From assembly GCA_002825515.1 (NCBI GenBank), contig PJET01000019.1:1-11807 (forward strand): a DNA stretch of 11,807 nucleotides, given 5' to 3'. The DNA comes from Candidatus Thorarchaeota archaeon MP11T_1. Lineage in GTDB: Archaea > Asgardarchaeota > Thorarchaeia > Thorarchaeales > Thorarchaeaceae. Position 1 is the stretch's first letter. Every line of letters begins with the position of its first letter. Made by a program: the position numbers and the translations under genes. Shown piece after piece: positions 7,000 through 11,807 of this stretch. Under the pieces are notes generated by a model. It did no database searches and was not told where the DNA came from. It saw nothing but the letters and a program-made list of their open reading frames with translations.

Positions 7000-7030
7000 A
7001 AGAACCGACATCAGCTAACATATCGGCTCT
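6996..7030 (-). terminator. Rho-independent terminator after the translation cassette
   Basis: On the minus strand AGAGCCGATAT (7030-7020) pairs with ATGTCGGTTCT (7011-7001), with two G-T pairs and an 8-base loop, giving about 11 base pairs. TTT follows directly after the stem ends in T, then a T-rich run. It begins one base after the stop codon of the coiled-coil gene at 7031. Position, stem and T-tract fit an intrinsic terminator; the T-tract is short, so readthrough is likely. Confidence 0.65.
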
Positions 7031-7261
7031 CTATTTCTCTTCGGCCTTTTTCTGTTTATTCTCTTCAGCCTCTTTTCGAAATGCTTCGTGGGTTCGTGCA
7101 ACAAACTCATGACTTAACTTGAGAGTTTTGGTAGCCACTTCCGCTTCCGATATCATCTTCTTTTCAAGCAAGAGTTCTTCTAGGGTTGTGATGCGAACAG
7201 CAAGTGTTGCTATAGCTTTACCCTGCGTGTCAAATAAGTCTTTCAAAGCCTTTTCATCCAT
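7031..7261 (-). CDS. Unknown 76-residue coiled-coil protein
   Basis: I do not recognise this protein. It is almost entirely helical: MDEKALKDLFDTQGKAIATL leads into a leucine-spaced stretch (ITTLEELLLEKKMISEAE), and the tail is Lys/Glu-rich (EENKQKKAEEK). It is probably a small dimeric or trimeric coiled coil. The ATG at 7261 is chosen because GGAG lies 7 bases upstream; an in-frame ATG at 7300 has no ribosome binding site and would add MGIILVLSERSEG. It is the last gene before the terminator and lies about 87 bases after peptide deformylase. Confidence 0.72.
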   Translation of the reverse strand: MDEKALKDLFDTQGKAIATLAVRITTLEELLLEKKMISEAEVATKTLKLSHEFVARTHEAFRKEAEENKQKKAEEK

Positions 7262-7348
7262 GCCTTCGCTCCGTTCGGATAGAACCAAAATAATGCCCAT
7301 ATTGAGGATATTTCAAATACCGCCAATGATTCTGGGCACATCGGGTGC

Positions 7349-7786
7349 CTACTTTTTGATTGCAACATCTGGCAGCAGAATCCCTTTTAGATGATCGAGT
7401 TCATGCTGCACAACTATTGCTGTAAAATCGGTAACTACGAACCTGTATGGCCAAATCAAATTATCCTCGACGACAACCTCTCTATATCTGAGTGTTCTCT
7501 CAAACCTACCAGGAAAACTCAAACAACCTTCACCGTCAAACTCATATTGATCATAAGCTCTTGAAATCTTTGCGTTCACCAAATCAAGCTGAATAGAATC
7601 ATCTACCCGAACAATAGCCATCGTTTTGGCTATGCCTATCTGTGGACAAGCTAGACCCACACCCGGGAAACCACGCTTGGCAGACCACTTCAAAGCTTTA
7701 TTTAGCTCCTGCCGCAAAGCATCAACTTCTTCTAGCAAGACGGGTTTGCACGTAACCCGCAATGCTTTTTCATCTGTGAGAATCAT
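7349..7786 (-). CDS. def: Peptide deformylase
   Basis: Removes the formyl group from the N-terminal methionine of new proteins at the ribosome. All three family motifs are present in 145 residues: GVGLACPQ (42-49; Cys replaces the usual second Ala), EGCLS (86-90, metal ligand C88), and HELDH (128-132, ligands H128 and H132, catalytic E129). It is shorter than bacterial enzymes (about 170) and ends 13 residues after HELDH, so it lacks the C-terminal helix. The same truncation is known in cyanophage deformylases. Its ATG overlaps the IF-3 stop as ATGA, so the two are probably translated together. In phages the enzyme is thought to help process viral or host photosystem proteins quickly; here the pairing with IF-3 points to general support of translation. 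The family call is firm. Confidence 0.95.
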   Translation of the reverse strand: MILTDEKALRVTCKPVLLEEVDALRQELNKALKWSAKRGFPGVGLACPQIGIAKTMAIVRVDDSIQLDLVNAKISRAYDQYEFDGEGCLSFPGRFERTLRYREVVVEDNLIWPYRFVVTDFTAIVVQHELDHLKGILLPDVAIKK

Positions 7787-8340
7787 TCGCCATCTTTCTC
7801 TGAACGAATGAGAATGGCATTCATATTTCTACCACTCATGGAAGGCTCGGTATCGTAATTTGCCGAGATCATTTGCGCAAACTTATTCATCTTCTCTAGC
7901 CCAATTTCACGATGAGCCATTTCCCTGCCACGAAATGTAATCGTAACCTTCAATCGATTACCCTCCTCAACAAACTTCTGGAACTGACGAGCCTTGGTCA
8001 TCAGATCATTATCATCTGTGGTGGGACGGAATTTCACTTCCTTGACCTTGATAGCATTCTCACGCTGCTTTTTCTTAGCCACCTTTTCGCGTTTTTCCTG
8101 CTCGTACTTGAACTTACTGAAATCAAGCACCTTGCATGTAGATGGCTTACCTTTACCTTGAGAAACCATTACGAGTTCCAAACCAGCATCTTGGGCAATT
8201 CCTAGTGCCTCTCTCGTATCTATTAAACCAAGATTGTTATTGTTATGATCAATACAATACACTTGTGGTTCGCGAATGAACCTACCATAGACGTACTTCT
8301 TTTCCTCTTTTTTGTATGGCTTTTTACGTGGATATCTCAA
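7783..8340 (-). CDS. infC: Translation initiation factor IF-3, full length, TTG start
   Basis: Binds the 30S subunit, prevents joining of 50S, and checks the start codon and initiator tRNA. The 185 residues contain both domains. The N-domain spans about 18-80 (YGRFIREPQV, LGLIDTREAL, DAGLELVMVS, then CKVLDFSKFKYE). A Lys/Glu-rich linker spans 81-100. The C-domain spans about 100-180 (VKEVKFRPTTDDND, KFVEEGNRLKVTITFRGREMAH, then the GRNMNAIL end). FRGREMAH (136-143) is the classical IF-3 signature and is identical to E. coli. The length is close to host IF-3 (about 180). The start is TTG at 8340: TAG closes the frame five codons upstream, no ATG occurs before residue 58, and AGGGAG is 8 bases upstream. 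A lysine/arginine-rich N-terminal extension (1-16) precedes the domain. It is coupled to deformylase. An IF-3 on a phage-like contig is rare and suggests takeover of initiation. Confidence 0.95.
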   Translation of the reverse strand: MRYPRKKPYKKEEKKYVYGRFIREPQVYCIDHNNNNLGLIDTREALGIAQDAGLELVMVSQGKGKPSTCKVLDFSKFKYEQEKREKVAKKKQRENAIKVKEVKFRPTTDDNDLMTKARQFQKFVEEGNRLKVTITFRGREMAHREIGLEKMNKFAQMISANYDTEPSMSGRNMNAILIRSEKDGE

Positions 8341-8348
8341 GTGAAATT

Positions 8349-8354
8349 CTCCCT
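8349..8354 (-). promoter_or_regulatory. Strong ribosome binding site for the TTG-initiated IF-3 gene
   Basis: The minus strand reads AGGGAG, 8 bases before the TTG. Together with the in-frame TAG just upstream it fixes TTG as the initiation codon. Confidence 0.75.
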
Positions 8355-8356
8355 AA

Positions 8357-8680
8357 TTAACATATTGATACTAAGTGTCCGTTAATACGCCTAGATGTAG
8401 AACGCATTTCTATAAGAAGAAACGGCCAACGTCTCTCTAACTCATCTAGACAGCGTTCCAATCCAGTAACAACTTTCATGTTGCCAATGAACAAAGGACC
8501 GCCATCCAACGCTTCCTCTTGAAGCGTTGTGTGAATTTCCCCAAGAGCGCGCATCGCTATGACAAGCGCTTCTTCGCGACTCTCGATTTCGTCAAAGAAA
8601 TCCTCAGTGACGGTATAGATACCATCATCTTCTTTGACAAAGAACTTCTTCTTTCTAGGTGATCTCTGCTGTCTTGCCAT
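8357..8680 (-). CDS. Unknown 107-residue protein
   Basis: I do not recognise this protein. The N-terminus is strongly basic (ARQQRSPRKKKFF), followed by an acidic part (TEDFFDEIESREEAL), a central stretch GGPLFIGNMKVV and a C-terminal helix (RCLDELERRWPFLL). A basic lead followed by an acidic helical body could suit a ribosome- or nucleic-acid-associated factor, which is speculation from position just upstream of IF-3. The ATG at 8680 lies inside the end of the 57-residue gene (26-base overlap); a GAGGT is about 11 bases upstream. Confidence 0.8.
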   Translation of the reverse strand: MARQQRSPRKKKFFVKEDDGIYTVTEDFFDEIESREEALVIAMRALGEIHTTLQEEALDGGPLFIGNMKVVTGLERCLDELERRWPFLLIEMRSTSRRINGHLVSIC

Positions 8681-8828
8681 TGTTTAGATCTACCTCGACC
8701 ATTCCGCGAGGATTCTCGTCCTTTTCCTTCTTCTTCTGTCGTGGTTGATACAGTGAGTAATCCTCAACGTAAGCATGTTCTTGGATGAAGTTTTGTCGTT
8801 TCTGTTTCCTGTTGTACAGATCGAACAT
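8655..8828 (-). CDS. Unknown 57-residue basic protein
   Basis: Easily missed because it is short. ATG at 8828 is preceded by GGAGGAAAC, a near-perfect Shine-Dalgarno with about 4 bases of spacing. The product begins MFDLYNRKQKRQNF, has a Lys-rich centre (PRQKKKEKDENPRG) and ends VDLNNGKTAEIT. It fills what would otherwise be the only sizeable gap in this operon (8681-8840) and overlaps the downstream gene by 26 bases. No family is recognised. Being hydrophilic and charged, it is likely a small soluble or nucleic-acid/ribosome-binding protein. Confidence 0.72.
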   Translation of the reverse strand: MFDLYNRKQKRQNFIQEHAYVEDYSLYQPRQKKKEKDENPRGMVEVDLNNGKTAEIT

Positions 8829-8840
8829 GTTTCCTCCATA

Positions 8841-9170
8841 CTAATGCAGAACTATGCCTTCTTCAATCTGCTCGTGCAAATCTATATCCAGAACTTTCAA
8901 CTCTAACTCCAAGGTTTTCAACAGGTTTTTATCGAAGTCCGACATCTTCGCACAATCTACTACCAAAAAACCAAACACCTGAGATACTGAATGAATCTTG
9001 TTTGGTTGACTCATTATAGACAAAGTTTTATCAATTGCATAAACCCAAGCTTCCGGTATGTCGTTAAATAATATATGTTTGAATCTTTTTCTCAAAACAT
9101 CCAAATCAGAATAGACAAACTCATGTCTCTCGATAAACTGCGATTTGAATTCATCTATTGAAACCATCAT
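8841..9170 (-). CDS. Unknown 109-residue protein
   Basis: I do not recognise this protein. It is acidic and mainly helical, with a hydrophobic core segment (VFGFLVVDCAKMSDF, about 65-79) and leucine-rich C-terminal helices (LLKTLELELKVLDIDLHEQI). No metal site or catalytic pattern is visible. The ATG at 9170 (a second follows directly) has GAGGA 6-7 bases upstream and overlaps the end of the HNH gene by 20 bases, so it is probably coupled to it. Confidence 0.8.
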   Translation of the reverse strand: MMVSIDEFKSQFIERHEFVYSDLDVLRKRFKHILFNDIPEAWVYAIDKTLSIMSQPNKIHSVSQVFGFLVVDCAKMSDFDKNLLKTLELELKVLDIDLHEQIEEGIVLH

Positions 9171-9600
9171 GTCTTTTCCTCAGTAACTCAACAAATTCTT
9201 TGAACCTTTCGATGTTGGTTCTGTTTCTGCCAAAGTTAGCTGCCAAACAAGTCAACACAACATTCCCCTTTACATATCCCTTCTCAGGATCAAGCCTATC
9301 CAAAGATGGTTGTTGGGGATCTTTAGAGTTCTCTGTGGCTACCATTGGTATACCGTACCAGTAGCATTTGCCGTTTTGCAACTCGAACAACTCTAATATA
9401 TCTTCTTTGGTAATGTTGCACTCTAAATTCTTCCGTCCCCTTGCCGATCTACATAAGCGAGAGGCCCAATTAATTGCATCCTCTTTAATGCGGCACGAGC
9501 GACAGTGATATCCGCGTCCTCGCGGATGACCTTTATGCTTATGAAATTCCTCTATATCCTTTTCATGTCCACATGCGGAACAGATTCTTGTATCACCCAA
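9151..9600 (-). CDS. Zinc-ribbon HNH endonuclease, TTG start
   Basis: Probable DNA endonuclease. The 149 residues begin with a zinc ribbon (CSAC 7-10, CRSC 33-36), then a basic segment (RSARGRKN), then an HNH-like core: NGKCYWYGIPM (76-86), PSLDRLDPEKGYVKGNV (98-114) and ANFGRN (121-126). The SLDR...GYVKGNV...AN arrangement is common in phage HNH proteins, where the DR replaces the first H. The start is TTG at 9600: GAGGT lies about 6 bases upstream, and the next ATG is at residue 86 inside the core. It lies between uracil-DNA glycosylase and an unknown gene, a usual site for a free-standing homing nuclease, but it is fitted tightly into the operon. Target and role are unknown. Confidence 0.85.
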   Translation of the reverse strand: MGDTRICSACGHEKDIEEFHKHKGHPRGRGYHCRSCRIKEDAINWASRLCRSARGRKNLECNITKEDILELFELQNGKCYWYGIPMVATENSKDPQQPSLDRLDPEKGYVKGNVVLTCLAANFGRNRTNIERFKEFVELLRKRHDGFNR

Positions 9601-9607
9601 AGCAACC

Positions 9608-10171
9608 TCATAATTCTTTCTTCACTTTCTGCAACGCATACCAAGATGGTTCTTTCCACTTGGGATTACGTAGAAGCGCTGATGGATGATAACAAGGCAT
9701 AAGTTTGGTGTCGCAAGCCTCTTCCCATTGGCCACAACGACGTGTAATTCCGCCATCCACTCCGGTGAGACCACCAAGAGCAGTATTACCTAGCGCGATA
9801 ATTATCTTCGGCTTGATGATCTCAAGTTGCCGAAGTAAAAACTGTTTACAAGTATCCATTTCCTCGGGTTTCGGTTTGCGATTGCCCGGCGGGCGACACT
9901 TGCAGATATTGAGGATGTAAATATCCTCACGCTCCAATCCCAGTCCATTCTTAATCATGTTGTCTAAGAGCTTCCCAGCTCTGCCAACGAATGGGCGACC
10001 AGTTTCATCTTCTGTCTGGCCTGGAGCTTCACCACAGAAGACAATCTTGGCTTTCGGATTCCCTTCTCCGAAAACTATATTAGTCCTATTTGCACAAAGA
10101 GAACATGATGTACAGTTCTCTACATCTTCTTTTATCGATCCTAAAGCAAGTAAGCGGTTCGACCTATTCAT
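9608..10171 (-). CDS. udg: Family 4 uracil-DNA glycosylase (4Fe-4S)
   Basis: Excises uracil from DNA to start base-excision repair. The 187 residues show the family 4 pattern: four iron-sulfur cysteines (CTSC 20-23, KCRPPGNRKP with C92, and DTCKQFL with C108), the catalytic loop GEAPGQTEDETGRPFVGRAG (47-66 region), and the second motif HPSALLR (162-168). The length is typical. These enzymes are common in thermophiles and many bacteria and occur in some phages; they resemble the SPO1 polymerase-associated domain. The ATG at 10171 lacks a nearby Shine-Dalgarno; the closest (AGGGG) is 22 bases away and can pair with the CCCT next to the start. With the dUTPase 41 bases upstream in the same transcript, the pair limits uracil in phage DNA, suggesting the genome contains ordinary or modified thymine and not uracil. 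Confidence 0.95.
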   Translation of the reverse strand: MNRSNRLLALGSIKEDVENCTSCSLCANRTNIVFGEGNPKAKIVFCGEAPGQTEDETGRPFVGRAGKLLDNMIKNGLGLEREDIYILNICKCRPPGNRKPKPEEMDTCKQFLLRQLEIIKPKIIIALGNTALGGLTGVDGGITRRCGQWEEACDTKLMPCYHPSALLRNPKWKEPSWYALQKVKKEL

Positions 10172-10212
10172 GTTAGGGAATAGGTCACAGTCACCCCTCT
10201 CGACCAGCCAAT

Positions 10213-10731
10213 CTAACCAGTACTACCAAATCCACCAGCGCCACGTTTTAGTCCACGGTTCTCGCACATCTCATCGAATAGCTTATTAGAAGCATAAACA
10301 ACCGCCATCTCTTGGCGTTTCACTGGAACAATCTGCGCTATCCGTTCACCTTTCTCAATCGTTAATGTTTGAGCTGCGCGTACATTACCGGCATAAATCT
10401 TGCTGCGTTCCTCCGCGGGAAACTTGTAAATATCCGGAAGCCACTGACAGGCAAAGATAAGCTCACCCTCATAGCTCTCATCAACAACTCCATATAAAGA
10501 ACTCAATTCCTTCTTGGCAAACGTAGAACTGCGCGGTCGAATCTCCAACCACCATCCTTCGGGAGCGAAACAACGAATCCCTAAAGGAATCTTTACTAAC
10601 ATGGTTGGGTGCAAAACAACATCTTCGGCTGCCCTTACGTCCCAACCAGTAGAAACTGAATCCCCTCTGGTAGGAACAAATGATGTATCAAGACCATCCT
10701 TGACGGCAAATACATAACGTGGACTAATCAT
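10213..10731 (-). CDS. dut: dUTPase (dUTP pyrophosphatase), trimeric type
   Basis: Hydrolyses dUTP to dUMP and pyrophosphate, lowering uracil incorporation and feeding dTMP synthesis. All five motifs of the trimeric family are present in 172 residues: STGWDVRA (27-34), PRSS (66-69), GVVDESYEGE (81-90, catalytic D84 and Y87), KGERIAQIV (127-135), and the P-loop-like tail RGAGGFGSTG (163-172). It is longer than the usual 140-150. The extra length lies mainly between motifs 3 and 4 (about 97-120, WLPDIYKFPAEERSKIYAG), a region of strand and loop at the trimer surface. Motif 1 has Trp where the common form has Tyr/Leu. The ATG overlaps the preceding stop (ATGA), with GAGG about 10 bases upstream. 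Confidence 0.95.
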   Translation of the reverse strand: MISPRYVFAVKDGLDTSFVPTRGDSVSTGWDVRAAEDVVLHPTMLVKIPLGIRCFAPEGWWLEIRPRSSTFAKKELSSLYGVVDESYEGELIFACQWLPDIYKFPAEERSKIYAGNVRAAQTLTIEKGERIAQIVPVKRQEMAVVYASNKLFDEMCENRGLKRGAGGFGSTG

Positions 10732-11288
10732 TCTGGATCATCCTCATCTCGTCTACCATACTTAGCAGTAAATCGCACGTCATCACCCAATGGTTCGGGT
10801 CTTGGCGAAACCCTCTTGGATCTGGGAGTCTTAGTGGGATAGTTTCCACCAAACATATCGGTTAAGTCATCACTAAATTCTTGAATATCAATAGGTTCTA
10901 ATTCTTTGAAGTGAAGAACACGACCCTTATCACCATTGTTGATTGGTGATCCTCGTGGTGGTCTTCTTATCCCAACAACTTTAGCCTCGACATTCAGACG
11001 CTCCTCCCTGGAACTCCATTCATCCCAACCCAAAGGGTCAACACCATCCTCAATAGCCATCTTTACATGCAAGCAATAGAATGTATGTCTTTCAATATTT
11101 CGACTACGATCCTTAACTTGATCGGCAGTTAGTAAACAATCATGTGTAAGAGGTTCACAAGCCTGGAAGAGAAGACCAAGTGCTTGCAACCACTTCTCAT
11201 TCGCAGTATCCGTCGTCTCGTTTCGAGCCTCTACCATCCCCAGCTTCCGAGCTGGTAAAATCTTCCGAAACGTTTCTAGTAGAGCCAT
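10728..11288 (-). CDS. Unknown 186-residue protein with charged tail
   Basis: I do not recognise this protein. The first two thirds look folded and helical, with several Trp and Cys (EKWLQALGLLFQACEPLTHDC, and ERHTFYCLHVKMAIEDG). The last 55 residues are low-complexity, Pro/Arg/Asp-rich and probably disordered (TKTPRSKRVSPRPEPLGDD). The ATG at 11288 is supported by GGAG 7 bases upstream, so the gene overlaps the HNH gene by 92 bases in another frame; an ATG at 11237 would shorten the overlap. It ends in an ATGA junction with dUTPase. Confidence 0.8.
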   Translation of the reverse strand: MALLETFRKILPARKLGMVEARNETTDTANEKWLQALGLLFQACEPLTHDCLLTADQVKDRSRNIERHTFYCLHVKMAIEDGVDPLGWDEWSSREERLNVEAKVVGIRRPPRGSPINNGDKGRVLHFKELEPIDIQEFSDDLTDMFGGNYPTKTPRSKRVSPRPEPLGDDVRFTAKYGRRDEDDPE

Positions 11289-11679
11289 AATTCTTCTCCA
11301 AGTCTTGCTCTATTTCTCGGACGGCCCTATCTCTCTCAGCTTGTTGTAACATCTTTTTGACAGTTACATCTACAATGGCGTCCTCATTCGCAACCTTAAG
11401 AAGAGCTTCGGCAATTGCTCGATATTTTTCGAACTGGTCTCTGGTATTCTTACCCTTTCCATATTTCTCATGAAAATCTTCATGATGGAAAATACAAAGA
11501 GTAACTCCGTTTTCTACATCATATCTCTCATCGGGGAAGTTGGCCCATGCATTGAGATGGTGAGCATTTACAGCAACGCCCCTCCTGCCACAAACGACAC
11601 AGGTGAAATGATCTCTGCGCCGAACATTGTCTGCCCAGCGCACGTATCCGTAGTCATCCTTCCTATCGAAGTATGCCAT
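11197..11679 (-). CDS. HNH endonuclease
   Basis: Probable DNA-cutting nuclease of the classical HNH type. In 160 residues the core is RRRDHFTCVVCG (20-31, CxxC), VNAHHLNAW (38-45), NGVTLCIFHHEDFH (57-70). This gives the two-His pair H40-H41, N57, C62 and H65/H66 plus H70, as expected for HNH domains with a structural zinc and a beta-beta-alpha metal site. A charged helix follows (QQAERDRAVREIEQDLEK), and the last 25 residues are polar and may be shaped by the overlapping gene. The ATG at 11679 overlaps the previous stop as TAATG, with GGGGAG directly upstream. It could be a homing nuclease, a host-DNA nuclease or a packaging-related nuclease; context does not decide. Confidence 0.9.
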   Translation of the reverse strand: MAYFDRKDDYGYVRWADNVRRRDHFTCVVCGRRGVAVNAHHLNAWANFPDERYDVENGVTLCIFHHEDFHEKYGKGKNTRDQFEKYRAIAEALLKVANEDAIVDVTVKKMLQQAERDRAVREIEQDLEKNYGSTRNVSEDFTSSEAGDGRGSKRDDGYCE

Positions 11680-11807
11680 TACTCCCCAATGAGAGTCTTA
11701 ATGGCGCGCAGACGACCCTCTGGATCGGAGGAAGTGCGAGCTATTTGGACAATTTCATCGAGCAGACGAGCCGCATCCTTGAAAGAATCCTCGGCGGTCT
11801 TTGATAA
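11679..11807 (-). CDS. C-terminal end of an unknown gene, cut by window edge
   Basis: The last 42 codons of an open frame that enters from the right edge: helical, starting SKTAEDSFKDAARLLDEIV and ending SSDPEGRLRAIKTLIGE before TAA. The stop shares a base with the HNH start (TAATG), so the two are cotranscribed. Too short to identify. Confidence 0.7.
   Translation of the reverse strand, partial: LSKTAEDSFKDAARLLDEIVQIARTSSDPEGRLRAIKTLIGE

Noticed and set aside
7335..7349. Hairpin GGCAC-CCGAT-GTGCC at the deformylase stop as a terminator
   Set aside because: Only 5 base pairs, and no T-tract follows on the minus strand; the sequence continues CAGAATCATT.
7626..8205. Plus-strand frames opposite deformylase and IF-3
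   Set aside because: They are antisense shadows of two genes with unmistakable family motifs on the minus strand.
1..11807. CRISPR array, tRNA genes, tandem repeats, attachment sites, replication origin
   Set aside because: Reading both strands I saw no regularly spaced repeats, cloverleaf-like segments, or iterated AT-rich blocks, and almost all of the sequence is coding. A covariance-model search for tRNA was not possible here.

Overview
The window is a densely packed, single-strand block of a bacteriophage genome, probably a large virulent phage of a bacterium. Every supported gene lies on the minus strand, genes usually overlap by 1 to 26 bases, and I found no tRNA, rRNA, CRISPR array or insertion sequence. 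The content is typical of phage DNA metabolism (SbcC/SbcD-type recombination nuclease, a primase-type zinc finger, dUTPase, family 4 uracil-DNA glycosylase, two HNH nucleases, thioredoxin) mixed with many small proteins I do not recognise. Peptide deformylase and translation initiation factor IF-3 show that the host uses bacterial, formyl-methionine initiation. No structural gene is visible, so the phage assignment is an inference from gene content and architecture.

Layout in the direction of transcription (high to low coordinates): the C-terminal tail of an unknown gene (11679-11807), an HNH nuclease (11197-11679), an unknown acidic-tailed protein (10728-11288), dUTPase (10213-10731), family 4 uracil-DNA glycosylase (9608-10171), a second zinc-ribbon/HNH nuclease with a TTG start (9151-9600), an unknown 109-residue protein, a 57-residue basic protein (8655-8828), a 107-residue unknown, IF-3 (7783-8340, TTG start), peptide deformylase (7349-7786) and a small coiled-coil protein (7031-7261). 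A Rho-independent terminator (about 6996-7030) closes this first unit, and a weak promoter-like pair lies directly after it. The second unit holds thioredoxin (6615-6914), eight consecutive unknown small genes (3813-6597), a CHC2-type primase zinc-finger protein (3295-3942), an SbcD/gp47-like nuclease (2100-3320) and an SbcC/Rad50/gp46-like ATPase that runs off the window (1-2103).

Functionally, dUTPase and uracil-DNA glycosylase keep uracil out of phage DNA. SbcCD probably processes DNA ends for recombination or recombination-dependent replication. The zinc-finger protein may act at priming. IF-3 and deformylase act at the start and just after the start of protein synthesis, so together they form a small translation-initiation cassette. 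The least explained parts are the block of eight unknown coupled genes between thioredoxin and the primase finger, and the two-frame overlap at 3813-3942, where the primase-finger start is unclear.
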